Shown: positions 40,527-49,267 of the stretch, piece by piece | How the letters are laid out: each line of letters opens with the position of its first letter | How positions within the stretch are numbered: position 1 is the first letter of the stretch | Source: Glutamicibacter sp. PS | GTDB lineage: Bacteria; Actinomycetota; Actinomycetes; Actinomycetales; Micrococcaceae | NCBI GenBank assembly: GCA_031317595.1 | Contig: JANCMB010000001.1 | Span: 62,001-126,000, forward strand | Reading direction: 5' to 3' | Length of the DNA: 64,000 nucleotides | Notes under the pieces: generated by a model | The model's input: only the letters and a program-made list of their open reading frames with translations | Told to the model about the DNA's origin: nothing | The model's database searches: none | Program-made: the position numbers and the translations under genes

Positions 40527-41741
40527 ATGGCCGAGCAACAGCCGACCGTGCCAAGCCGACGCCTTGTGCTGGGCGGTTCGGCGGCCGCGGCGCTTTCCGG
40601 GGCCCTTGTGGGGTTCGGTGCCGGACGGCTGGATGCACCGGCGTCGGCCGCCGCCGAGCCCGCTCAAGATCCGTCCGACCCAGCGGACCTCAGCCCATAT
40701 GGGGCGTATCAGCGCGGGATCCTCGAGGAACCGCAGACCCACGGCATCTTTCTTGGCCTGGATATTCAGTGGCCAAAGGCAAAAGACGAGCGCCGCGACC
40801 GCCTGCGTTCGCTGCTGCGCATGCTGGGAGAAGATGCCGCTCGGTTGATGTCCGGAGATGGGGTGCTGGCCGACAGCGAACCCGAGATGGCTAGCGCCCG
40901 TGGGCGTCTGAGTATCACGGTGGGGCTCTCCCGGGATGCCGCGGCGCAGGCTAAGTCAACGGCGGATCTGTCGATGCTCGAGCCGCTTCCGGAATTCTCC
41001 GGCGACAAGCTCGAGCCACGTTTTGGCCAGGCCGATCTGCTCGTGCAGTTCTGTGGCGATGATCCAACCGCACTGGCGCATGCACTGCGCGCGGTGCGGA
41101 AGAATCTCACGGGACTGGCCACGGTACGTTTCGAGCAGCACGGATTTACTACGCCGCCGGGTCAGGCCGAGCACCCGCATGCCTTTCGGAACCTCTTTGG
41201 GCAGCTCGATGGAATCGCCAACCCGCGCACGACGGCCCGCGAGGGTGCGGTGTTCGGACACGGCGATGAGCAGAGCTGGCTACCCGGTGGAACCGTGCTG
41301 GTGTTGCGCCGAATCCGCATGGACCTAGAGCGCTGGGACGAGGTTGACCGTCCCGGACGCGACTTTGCGCTCGGACGGCGACAGTCCGACGGGTCACCGC
41401 TCTCGGGGCAGCACCCCGATGACCCGGTGGACCTATCGGCCACCACCGAGCTTGGGCTGCCGGTCATTGCGGGCAACGCACATGTGGCGCTGGCGAAGCC
41501 GGTGCAGGCAGCTGAAACCATGTGGCGACGCGGCTTTAGCTACACCGACGGAGGTGAGTCGGGGCTACTCTTCGCCTGTTTTCAGCGTGATGCACGCACC
41601 GCCTTCGTTCCGGTGCAACGACGGCTTGCGGCCTCGGATGCGATGAACCAGTGGATTACCCATACCGGTTCCGGCATCTATGGAATCTTGCCGGGAATGA
41701 GCCAGGAAGCCCAGCTCGGCGCCGCACTCTTTGCCGAGTAA
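40527..41741 (+). CDS. Tat-exported DyP-type haem peroxidase (EfeB-like)
   Basis: 404 aa. Twin-arginine signal (PSRRLVLGGSAAAALSGAL) targets it folded across the membrane. The DyP family motif GxxDG appears as FGQLDGIANP, with conserved arginine and haem-ligand regions (GTVLVLRRIRMDLERW, GLLFACFQRDA). DyP enzymes use hydrogen peroxide; in EfeUOB they act in iron uptake, but no EfeU or EfeO gene is here. Inside a copper cluster it more likely has an oxidative or copper-linked task. Two base pairs separate it from the chaperone gene. Confidence 0.92.
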   Translation: MAEQQPTVPSRRLVLGGSAAAALSGALVGFGAGRLDAPASAAAEPAQDPSDPADLSPYGAYQRGILEEPQTHGIFLGLDIQWPKAKDERRDRLRSLLRMLGEDAARLMSGDGVLADSEPEMASARGRLSITVGLSRDAAAQAKSTADLSMLEPLPEFSGDKLEPRFGQADLLVQFCGDDPTALAHALRAVRKNLTGLATVRFEQHGFTTPPGQAEHPHAFRNLFGQLDGIANPRTTAREGAVFGHGDEQSWLPGGTVLVLRRIRMDLERWDEVDRPGRDFALGRRQSDGSPLSGQHPDDPVDLSATTELGLPVIAGNAHVALAKPVQAAETMWRRGFSYTDGGESGLLFACFQRDARTAFVPVQRRLAASDAMNQWITHTGSGIYGILPGMSQEAQLGAALFAE

Positions 41742-41762
41742 ACCGAGAGCGGTTTGGCGCAT

Positions 41763-41804
41763 ACCGTGCGCTGGGAAAGAGAAGTCACAGACCTAGCGCA
41801 CGGT
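41763..41804 (+). terminator. Hairpin after the DyP peroxidase gene
   Basis: ACCGTGCGCT and AGCGCACGGT are perfect 10-bp arms with a 22-nt loop, 21 bp after the stop. No T tract. May only partly separate the DyP and CopD genes. Confidence 0.5.
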
Positions 41805-41858
41805 GTGTGCCAGCAAACGGTGCGTAGCGCCGGTTCGCAGTGAGATGATGGAAAGGTT

Positions 41859-43973
41859 ATGGTCACAGATACCCCCAAGCCCACCCCCTCGAGGCTGCAA
41901 CCGGCGCCGGCGCTGACCCGACGATTGATCCTTCCCGGCGTGGTGTCGATGGTCGTGGTTTTCATCGCGGCCGTGCTCTACAGCGGGATCGCGGTCCCGG
42001 CCGAACTCGCCGATCCCGGTGCCTTCGTGCGCTGGGCCCTGCCGGCGATGCGCGGCACCCACCACACCGCGATGTCGATTACCATCGCCTCGCTGATCTT
42101 CGCGGCGGCACTCCTACCGCGTTCCACCAAGGTGCGGCGCGGCAGTGCCGATGATCCCCGGATTGAGGTGGGCGATGAACACCCTTCCTTCGCCCGAGCC
42201 ATGAACGTGGCAGCCGTAGCCGGCGTGGTGTGGACGATGTCCGCGGCCGGCGTCATGCTGCTGACCTTCTGGGATCTGGCGGGTGTGCCGATGAATCTGC
42301 AGCCGAGCTACACCACGGCGATCCTCGACTACATTCTGCAGATCACCACGGGGCGCGCATGGGCCTGGATGGTCGTGATCTCCGCACTGGTGACCACCCT
42401 GGCATTAGCGGTTCGCTCTCAGAATGGCGTGGGTCTGCTGGCCGCCTTCTCGCTCACGGGAATTGTGCCGCTAGCCTTTATCGGCCACGCGGCCGGCGGA
42501 GATGACCATTACACGGCGGTCAACGCCATCGGGCTACACCTGTTGGCCGTGGTCATTTGGTTCGGAGGCATCATCGTGTTGGCCCTCTTGGCCTCCACCT
42601 TGAGCGTCCCGGCCCCGGGACGTTATGAGCAACGACCGGTGCTTGCCGGCACGGTACTACGGCGCTTCTCCACCCTGGCGACCACCGCGATCATTCTGGT
42701 GGCCGGCTCGGGACTGGTTTCGGCCCTGATCCGCATTACCGAGCCCGCACAGTGGTTTACCCAGTACGGGGCCCTTGTCGTGCTCAAGGTCGTGCTGACC
42801 CTGCTTCTGGGGTACTTGGGTCTGCTACATCGGCGCCGGGTAATCCCGCGGCTCCTGGCTGGAGAACTTACCGCCCTTGCCGCAGCCTGGCGCGTGGTGC
42901 TGGCCGAGGTGGTGCTCATGGGCGCGGTCATGTCGGTGGCCACGGTGCTGGCCCGTACTGCCCCACCCACCAGCGATGATCCGCCGGCCGAGATGAGCCC
43001 GGCCCGACTTTTGACCGGCTATGACCTACCGGCCCCGCCGACCACCGGAAGTTGGCTCACCGTGTGGCGGGTGGACTGGCTGTGGGCGGCCATCTGCGTC
43101 TTCTTGTTGGCCTTCTACCTGTGGGCATTTATCACCCTGCGGCGCCGCGGCGACAAACCCAATGTGGCCCGCCTCGTTAGCTGGATCGTGGGCATTATCG
43201 CCCTGTTCTACGTCACCAGCGGTGCCATCTCTGTCTACGGCATGGTGCAATTCTCGGTACACATGGTCGATCACATGTCGCTGACCATGATCGTGCCGAT
43301 CTTCTTGGTGCTCGGCACCCCGGTCAGCCTCGCCCTGCAGGTGCTTCCGACCCGCACCGACGGCACCCGGGGTGCCCGTGAATGGATCCTCTGGCTGGTG
43401 CATTCGAAGTACTCCGCGGTCGTGACGCACCCGATTTTCACCGCGGTGATGTTCGCCGGATCGATTATTGTCTTCTACTTCAGCCCGGTTCTGGAACCGG
43501 CCATGAAGTATCACGCCGGTCACGAGATCATGAACTTCCACTTCCTGATCACCGGTTACCTCTTTGCGTTGAGCCTGATCGATGCCGATCCGGTCCCTAA
43601 GCGCTACCCCTATCCGATGCGCCTGCTGGTTCTGTTGGCCACCGTGGCCTTCCACGCTTTCTTCGGCGTGGCCCTTATGGGTACCACCACGCTCTTGGCC
43701 CCAGACTGGTTCGGCAATATGGGCCGCACCTGGGGCGGTAGCGCTCTCGAAGACCAAGTGGTTGGCGCAGGCGCCATGTGGGGTATCGGTGAGGTCCCAA
43801 CTCTGGTGATCGCCATGTTCGTGATGGTCTCGTGGATGCGCCAAGACAAACGGGAAACCAAGCGATACGACCGGCAAGCCGACCGCGATGGAGATGCGGA
43901 GTTGGCCGCCTACAACCAAATGTTCGCCAAGCTCAAGGAACAGGATGCTACGCAGCACAATCATGAACGCTAA
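41859..43973 (+). CDS. copD: CopD-CtaG fusion: copper transport / cytochrome oxidase assembly membrane protein
   Basis: 704 aa with about 15-16 membrane helices. The first half (to about residue 370) is CopD-like; the second half (from about 395) is the caa3_CtaG domain, with conserved HMVDHMS and KYHAGHEIMNFHF histidines. Such fusions are widespread in actinobacteria and are thought to carry copper across the membrane for cytochrome oxidase assembly. The C-terminal tail (QDATQHNHER) is cytoplasmic. The following lipoprotein gene starts inside its 3' end. Confidence 0.92.
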   Translation: MVTDTPKPTPSRLQPAPALTRRLILPGVVSMVVVFIAAVLYSGIAVPAELADPGAFVRWALPAMRGTHHTAMSITIASLIFAAALLPRSTKVRRGSADDPRIEVGDEHPSFARAMNVAAVAGVVWTMSAAGVMLLTFWDLAGVPMNLQPSYTTAILDYILQITTGRAWAWMVVISALVTTLALAVRSQNGVGLLAAFSLTGIVPLAFIGHAAGGDDHYTAVNAIGLHLLAVVIWFGGIIVLALLASTLSVPAPGRYEQRPVLAGTVLRRFSTLATTAIILVAGSGLVSALIRITEPAQWFTQYGALVVLKVVLTLLLGYLGLLHRRRVIPRLLAGELTALAAAWRVVLAEVVLMGAVMSVATVLARTAPPTSDDPPAEMSPARLLTGYDLPAPPTTGSWLTVWRVDWLWAAICVFLLAFYLWAFITLRRRGDKPNVARLVSWIVGIIALFYVTSGAISVYGMVQFSVHMVDHMSLTMIVPIFLVLGTPVSLALQVLPTRTDGTRGAREWILWLVHSKYSAVVTHPIFTAVMFAGSIIVFYFSPVLEPAMKYHAGHEIMNFHFLITGYLFALSLIDADPVPKRYPYPMRLLVLLATVAFHAFFGVALMGTTTLLAPDWFGNMGRTWGGSALEDQVVGAGAMWGIGEVPTLVIAMFVMVSWMRQDKRETKRYDRQADRDGDAELAAYNQMFAKLKEQDATQHNHER

Positions 43974-44721
43974 GCCGCGCACGCTGGCGGCCACGGCCTT
44001 GAGCCTGGCCCTGCTACTCAGCGGCTGCGCCGGGGGCTCACCCGAGGCACAGATGCCGCAGGATGACACCCATAAGCAGGCTGCTAGCGCCGCACCCAGC
44101 CCCAGCGCTTCGGCCAAGGGCGATGACTCCACGATGAGCACCGCCGAAATCGGGGTCACCGCCGGTGCAGTGATGGCCGCTAAGCTCGGTTTTGACCGGT
44201 CGCGGAAGGTTACCGCCGAAGAGCTGAAGCAGCTGGCGACTAAGCCGAGCGACACCCTCGATGGATATGTGGTGTTGCCCGGTCAGTGTGCCGGGCCACT
44301 CGAGGATCTAAACTGGTCCCCGGCCCAGTTGGGCACCGAGGTTGCCCGCACGGACTTTACCACCGAGAGCGGCACCGTCACCGGTTCGGTTGAGGTAGCC
44401 CGGGTGGAGGATCGCAGCGTTCTAGAGGAGCACTATAAGACGGTGCTTCGGATGCGCACCGACTGCAAAAGCGTGAAACTCAACGGACCGAATGCCATGG
44501 AAACTGTGAAGTTCACCGATCCGGGAATCGATGGGGTCGAATCGCAGTTGTACTATTCACGCACGGGTGACCCGCAGTCGCCACAGGACTCCTTGGTGCT
44601 GCTGGACACCGCCGGAGACTATGTGGCGATGGTCTCCTTCATCTCCGCCGGATCGCTGAATGATAAGCAGTTTTCCACGGTGGCCAAGCAGGTTATGGAC
44701 GCGGTGACAGCCCAGTTCTAA
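43963..44721 (+). CDS. Lipoprotein of unknown function in the copper cluster
   Basis: 252 aa from the ATG at 43963, overlapping the CopD-CtaG gene by 11 bp; a longer frame from 43888 has no signal. Lipobox LLSGC at about residue 22, then a Ser/Ala/Pro linker to about 55, then a globular domain with two cysteines (LPGQCAGPL and TDCKSVKL) likely to form a disulfide. The layout resembles PknH-type extracellular sensor domains, but this is not secure. Coupled translation suggests it acts with CopD-CtaG. Confidence 0.75.
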   Translation: MNAKPRTLAATALSLALLLSGCAGGSPEAQMPQDDTHKQAASAAPSPSASAKGDDSTMSTAEIGVTAGAVMAAKLGFDRSRKVTAEELKQLATKPSDTLDGYVVLPGQCAGPLEDLNWSPAQLGTEVARTDFTTESGTVTGSVEVARVEDRSVLEEHYKTVLRMRTDCKSVKLNGPNAMETVKFTDPGIDGVESQLYYSRTGDPQSPQDSLVLLDTAGDYVAMVSFISAGSLNDKQFSTVAKQVMDAVTAQF

Positions 44722-44744
44722 TTGTGTCGCGGCGCTTCATAGCG

Positions 44745-44775
44745 TTGGAGTCAGTGCCGGGCCCTGCGCGATAAT
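44745..44775 (+). promoter_or_regulatory. Candidate promoter for the thioredoxin-NHL gene
   Basis: TTGGAG (44745-44750) and GATAAT (44770-44775) are 19 bp apart, slightly long. ACCGCC (44783-44788) and GGCGGT (44804-44809) form a hairpin in the leader before the ribosome site AAAGGGA. Confidence 0.35.
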
Positions 44776-44834
44776 GGATCGAACCGCCATCCCCGGTGAT
44801 CAGGGCGGTATCTAAAGCTGGAAAGGGACAATTT

Positions 44835-46751
44835 ATGAGTGCATCTTCCGACTCGTTGCGCGCCGACTACAAGGTGCGCGCCAGCGAGCTGACGGGCCGC
44901 AACTGGTTGAATACCGGTGGCGAACAGCTGAATTTGCAGGCACTGCGCGGCAAGATTGTGCTCCTAGATTTTTGGACCTTCTGCTGCATCAACTGCCTCC
45001 ACGTGCTCGACGAGCTGCGTCCGCTCGAGGAGAAATACTCCGACGTGCTGGTCACCGTCGGTGTGCACTCTCCGAAGTTCGAGCATGAGGCCGACCCGGA
45101 AGCGCTGGCAGCTGCCGTGGAGCGCTACGAAATTCATCACCCGGTGCTCGATGACCCGGAGCTGGTTACCTGGCAGGCCTACTCGGCACGCGCTTGGCCG
45201 ACACTCGTGGTGCTCGATCCCGAGGGCTACATCGTCGCCCACCTTTCCGGTGAAGGACACGCGCAGGGTCTGGGCTCGCTGATCGAAGAGCTGATCGCCG
45301 AACATGAGGCCAAGGGCACGCTGCACCGCGGTGACGGCCCCTATGTTGCGCCGGAGGCACGCGAGGGAGACCTGCGTTTCCCGGGCAAGGTCGTCCCGCT
45401 GCCGGGTGGCACGTTCCTCGTCGCCGACTCGGGCCACCACCGTCTGCTCGAACTCGGAGCGGACCTGAGCACCGTAGTACGTACCATCGGCTCCGGGGTT
45501 AAGGGCTACGCCGATGGCGACGCGCAGAGCGCCAAGTTCAACGAACTGCAGGGTCTAACCACTGTGCCGCAGGAGCTGGCTCAAAAGCTGGGCTACGACG
45601 TGATCGTGGCCGACACGGTAAACCACCGCTTGCGTTCGGTGAACCTGAGCACCGGGGAGGTCGGTACCCTGGCCGGAAACGGTGTGCAACGGCTACTGGA
45701 TGCCGAGTCGGCCCGAAACGAAGTCCAGCCGACCGAGTTGGGGACCGACGCACTGAACCTTTCATTGTCCTCTCCGTGGGATGTTATCTACCACCCCAGT
45801 GGCAAGGTACTGATCGCCATGGCCGGTACCCACCAGATTTTCAGCTATGACCCGGTGACCCACGCGGTCGCGGTCTACGCCGGTACCGGGCTGGAAGGCC
45901 TGACCGACGGAGCCCCGAACGAAGCCTGGTTCGCCCAGTCCTCGGGGTTGAGCATCGACGCGAACCACGACGTATGGATCGCCGACTCGGAGACCAGCGC
46001 GCTACGGCGGATCGAAACCGATGAGCAGGGGCAGGCCGTGGCGGTGCACACCGCCATTGGTACCGGCCTGTTCGACTTCGGGTTCCGCGATGGCCCGGCC
46101 GCCGATGCACGCCTGCAGCACCCCCTGGGTGTTGCCGCGCTGCCCGACGGTTCGGTGGCCATTGCCGACTCGTACAACGGTGCGGTGCGCCGCTTCGACC
46201 CGAACAGCAATACCGTCTCCACGCTGGCACAGGGGTTGAAGGAGCCAGCCGATGTGCTCCTCGACGAGAGCGTTGACGGGGACCCGGTGCTACTGGTTGT
46301 CGAAACCAACGCCCACCAGCTGGTGCGCATCCCGGTGCCCGCCGAGGTGCTGGTTGTCGACGAGGGCGCCAGCCAGACGCAGCGCCCGAAGACTAAGGTC
46401 CAGCCCGGCGAGCACGCGATCACCGTACGCTTCAGTGCGCCGAAGGGCCAGAAGCTCGATGACCGCTGGGGTGACCCAACGCAGCTGAAGATTTCCGCCA
46501 GCCCGGAGAACCTGCTGCTCGAGGGCGCCGGAACCTCGCTCGGGCTGACCCGCACGCTCGTCATTAACCCCGAGGTTTCCGAGGGCGTGTTGCACCTGAC
46601 CGCACGGGCTGCTGCATGTGATGGTGAGCCCGGCGGCGAGATCCCCGATCACGCAGCCTGCCACCTGTACCAGCAGGACTGGGGAATCCCGGTTGTGCTC
46701 GACGCTAGCGGCGATAACGAACTGGTACTTGACCTGCGCGGCCTGAACTAA
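44835..46751 (+). CDS. Thioredoxin-fold and NHL-repeat protein (NHLRC2-like)
   Basis: 638 aa from the ATG at 44835 (AAAGGGA 7 bp upstream). Residues 20-160 are a TlpA/thioredoxin fold with redox motif CINC inside DFWTFCCINCLHVLDELR. From about 185 to 500 several NHL repeats form a beta-propeller (FLVADSGHHRLLELG, VIVADTVNHRLRSVN, IADSETSALRRI, IADSYNGAVRRF). The C-terminal ~110 residues are a beta domain. No signal peptide, so cytoplasmic. The layout matches human NHLRC2 and bacterial homologues; substrate unknown. Confidence 0.9.
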   Translation: MSASSDSLRADYKVRASELTGRNWLNTGGEQLNLQALRGKIVLLDFWTFCCINCLHVLDELRPLEEKYSDVLVTVGVHSPKFEHEADPEALAAAVERYEIHHPVLDDPELVTWQAYSARAWPTLVVLDPEGYIVAHLSGEGHAQGLGSLIEELIAEHEAKGTLHRGDGPYVAPEAREGDLRFPGKVVPLPGGTFLVADSGHHRLLELGADLSTVVRTIGSGVKGYADGDAQSAKFNELQGLTTVPQELAQKLGYDVIVADTVNHRLRSVNLSTGEVGTLAGNGVQRLLDAESARNEVQPTELGTDALNLSLSSPWDVIYHPSGKVLIAMAGTHQIFSYDPVTHAVAVYAGTGLEGLTDGAPNEAWFAQSSGLSIDANHDVWIADSETSALRRIETDEQGQAVAVHTAIGTGLFDFGFRDGPAADARLQHPLGVAALPDGSVAIADSYNGAVRRFDPNSNTVSTLAQGLKEPADVLLDESVDGDPVLLVVETNAHQLVRIPVPAEVLVVDEGASQTQRPKTKVQPGEHAITVRFSAPKGQKLDDRWGDPTQLKISASPENLLLEGAGTSLGLTRTLVINPEVSEGVLHLTARAAACDGEPGGEIPDHAACHLYQQDWGIPVVLDASGDNELVLDLRGLN

Positions 46752-46771
46752 GTAGGCGGATCCTTCCGCCA

Positions 46772-46822
46772 ACAACGGCCCGTGTCGTGGGCGCGCATCG
46801 CGCCCACGACACGGGCCGTTGT
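46772..46822 (+). terminator. Exceptionally long terminator hairpin
   Basis: A perfect 24-bp stem with loop CAT starts 20 bp after the thioredoxin-NHL gene and is followed by GGTTT. Confidence 0.92.
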
Positions 46823-46945
46823 GGTTTAGCGGCACACGGGACTTCGCCCTACATTCGAGTGACGAGCTATTAACCGGAGATTCCTCAAGGGTTTAGACTG
46901 GTCGAGGACGGGAGGTACCGGCTCCTCGGGGCCGGTGACAATGTA

Positions 46946-48199
46946 GTGGCCAGCAAAACATTTAAAGCGTTAGAGATTCCCAACTATCGGTACTGGGTGC
47001 TCGGTGCCCTGGTCTCCAATATCGGCACGTGGATGCAGCGTGTGGCCCAAGACTGGCTGGTATTGACCGAACTGACCCACCACGATGGCACCGCTACCGG
47101 CATCACCACCGGCCTGCAGTTTCTTCCGGTCCTCCTGCTCGGACCCTACGCCGGCCTCATCGCCGACCGCTATGACAAGCGCAAGGTCCTGCTCATTACC
47201 CAAAGCTTCATGGGGCTATGCGCGCTAGTTCTCGGCGGGCTGGTCGTGGCCGGGGAAGCCCGCCTCTGGCACGTGTACGTATTGGCAACCCTGCTGGGCA
47301 TCGGCTCCGCCTTCGATGCCCCGGCACGCCAAGCCTTTGTCTCCGAAATCGTGCCCTCGAGCCATCTGAGCAATGCGGTGGCATTGAACAGTGCTAACTT
47401 CAATCTGGCCCGGCTCGCCGGACCAGCGATCGCCGGAGTGGTGATCGCCTTGGTTGGGACCGGGCCGGCCTTCCTGATCAACGGGCTATCCTTCCTGGCC
47501 GTACTGGGCTCGCTGACCCTGATGAAGGACTCCGCGATCAGCCATGCGCCCCGGGCCCAACGCGGACGTGGTCAGGTGCGGGCGGGCATCGCGTACCTCA
47601 CCTCGCGGCGAGATCTGTTGCTTCTCTTTGCCATGGCCTTTGTCATTGGCACCTTCGGCCTGAACTTCCAGCTCACCAACGCCATGATGGCGGCCGAAGA
47701 GTTCGGCTTGGGCGCCAGCGAATACGGTTTCCTAGGCACGGTGATGGCCGTCGGAACCTTCGCCGGGGCCATGTGGGCCGCACGACGTTCCAGACCACGC
47801 TGGCGCTATGTGATCGGTGGAGGCATCGCCTTTGGACTGTGCGCGCTACTGTCGGCCCTGATGCCCACCGTGTGGCTTTTTGCGCTCAGCCTGATCGGTG
47901 TCGGCCTGAGTGCGCTGACTTTCCTGAATGCATGCAACACCATGGTGCAAACCACCGTCCCCGGCCAGTACCGGGCCAGAGTGTTGGCGCTGTACCTAAT
48001 GGTGGTGCAGGGCGGGACCCCACTCGGGGCACCGTTAGTGGGCTGGATGGCCGAGCTCATGGGCGTGCGCGCGGCAGTCGCAATTGGTGCGATTGCGTCG
48101 CTCGTGGTCAGTACGGCGGCCCTCGTGCTGTGGCAAAAGTACCGTAGCGACGCCCCACCGCTACGTGCACATTTTCGCGAAATATTTACCCGCGGCTAG
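46946..48199 (+). CDS. MFS exporter (EntS/MFS_3-like)
   Basis: 417 aa from a GTG at 46946 with only a weak ribosome site. Twelve helices; the N-terminal NYRYWVLGALVSNIGTWMQR and the loop GLIADRYDKRKVLL are characteristic of MFS_3 exporters such as EntS and many antibiotic or siderophore exporters. Substrate unknown. No biosynthetic gene is adjacent. Its stop codon overlaps that of the convergent gene by CTAG. Confidence 0.9.
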   Translation: MASKTFKALEIPNYRYWVLGALVSNIGTWMQRVAQDWLVLTELTHHDGTATGITTGLQFLPVLLLGPYAGLIADRYDKRKVLLITQSFMGLCALVLGGLVVAGEARLWHVYVLATLLGIGSAFDAPARQAFVSEIVPSSHLSNAVALNSANFNLARLAGPAIAGVVIALVGTGPAFLINGLSFLAVLGSLTLMKDSAISHAPRAQRGRGQVRAGIAYLTSRRDLLLLFAMAFVIGTFGLNFQLTNAMMAAEEFGLGASEYGFLGTVMAVGTFAGAMWAARRSRPRWRYVIGGGIAFGLCALLSALMPTVWLFALSLIGVGLSALTFLNACNTMVQTTVPGQYRARVLALYLMVVQGGTPLGAPLVGWMAELMGVRAAVAIGAIASLVVSTAALVLWQKYRSDAPPLRAHFREIFTRG

Positions 48200-49206
48200 T
48201 TCGCTGGATTCTCGACCGCGGCGACCGGAACCACCGAGACCTTCGTGGTGCTGGTGGTCAACTGGGCGGTGAAGTTATAGGCTTCCTTGACGGTTTTCTT
48301 CTCCGTGGCACCGGTGCGCAAATCCTGTTCGGTCAACTGCAGCTGTGCCTCGAATTCCAGGGGCGCTAGGACCCACGCACCGTTGTAGTAGCTGACTTTC
48401 GCCTTGGGATAATCGGTGATCGTCCAGTTGATGCTCTGCGAATTCACGCGTGCAGAGGTGTGATACGCCATGGGGCATCCAGCCGGCATCAAGACCTTCT
48501 GCGACGCGCAGCCATCGACATATGTCTTGAGCTTCTTATTGATCGCCGAGAGGAATGCCTTGGTTGGTTCGGTCGTCAGCTTCACCGGAACGGGGTCCTT
48601 AGTTGGCCCCGTGACCACCACTCCACGTGTATCGGCCTTGAAGTTCTTCGTTTCGAAACTCGCGTTGATCACCGCAGGATAGAAGACCGGAATGGTGCTG
48701 ATGCCCTGGTCCAGCGGGATCTTTTCCTTGTTCAGGCTGACTTCGTTCACCGTATTGGCCCGCACCTGAATGGTTGGCAAGCTATCGGGAACGAACTCCC
48801 ATTGGTCAAAGAACAACCAGGACTTGCCAGCGCGGTGCAACCGGTAGGTCGAGGAGTGCTCGGTGCCTTCAGCCTGGTAAGTGGCTTTGACCTCGACCAG
48901 ATCCGAGTCATGCTCGTCGGCGACGGCCGGTTCTACCGAGAAATCGGTAATGCCCTCCTGCGTATGTTTGAGCACGTCGCCATTCAGGGCGACCGCATTG
49001 CCCTCCGGCACCGAGGCACGTAACAGTCCCAGCGCCTTGCCGCCTTCACCGGCGGCCATATACTGCTGCAGGACCTTGACCTGATGCTGTGCAGAAAATA
49101 TTGTGCGGTTTGCGATGAGGATGCCGGCAATGGCCAACACCAAGATCGCAACCAGGACAATAACCCAGCGCAGGGCAAGATTGGGCACGGAATTTCGAGT
49201 CTTCAT
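48196..49206 (-). CDS. Membrane-anchored extracytoplasmic protein of unknown function
   Basis: 336 aa. One N-terminal helix (WVIVLVAILVLAIAGILIA) anchors a large external part. The sequence has no zinc ribbon, but the arrangement of repeated beta-rich segments (PVKLTTEPTKAFLSAINKKL and a YxxTSARVNS region) recalls TcaA-like anchored proteins; I am not sure. Two cysteines (DGCASQK, AGCPMAY) could form a disulfide. It is downstream of the HerA-like gene on the same strand with a 62-bp gap. Confidence 0.7.
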   Translation of the reverse strand: MKTRNSVPNLALRWVIVLVAILVLAIAGILIANRTIFSAQHQVKVLQQYMAAGEGGKALGLLRASVPEGNAVALNGDVLKHTQEGITDFSVEPAVADEHDSDLVEVKATYQAEGTEHSSTYRLHRAGKSWLFFDQWEFVPDSLPTIQVRANTVNEVSLNKEKIPLDQGISTIPVFYPAVINASFETKNFKADTRGVVVTGPTKDPVPVKLTTEPTKAFLSAINKKLKTYVDGCASQKVLMPAGCPMAYHTSARVNSQSINWTITDYPKAKVSYYNGAWVLAPLEFEAQLQLTEQDLRTGATEKKTVKEAYNFTAQLTTSTTKVSVVPVAAVENPAN

Positions 49207-49267
49207 TACCTCTTAGGCTAACGGTTTGTGCGTCCGAGTTGCTAAACGGCCGGGTCACGCATCGCAA

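Noticed and set aside
40527-41741. Efe-type iron uptake locus
   Set aside because: The DyP protein alone resembles EfeB, but no EfeU permease or EfeO protein lies beside it; the neighbours are copper genes.
43026-44255. 409-codon minus-strand frame opposite CopD-CtaG
   Set aside because: Composition is rich in His/Glu/Gly as expected for an antisense of membrane-protein codons; it spans two real genes.
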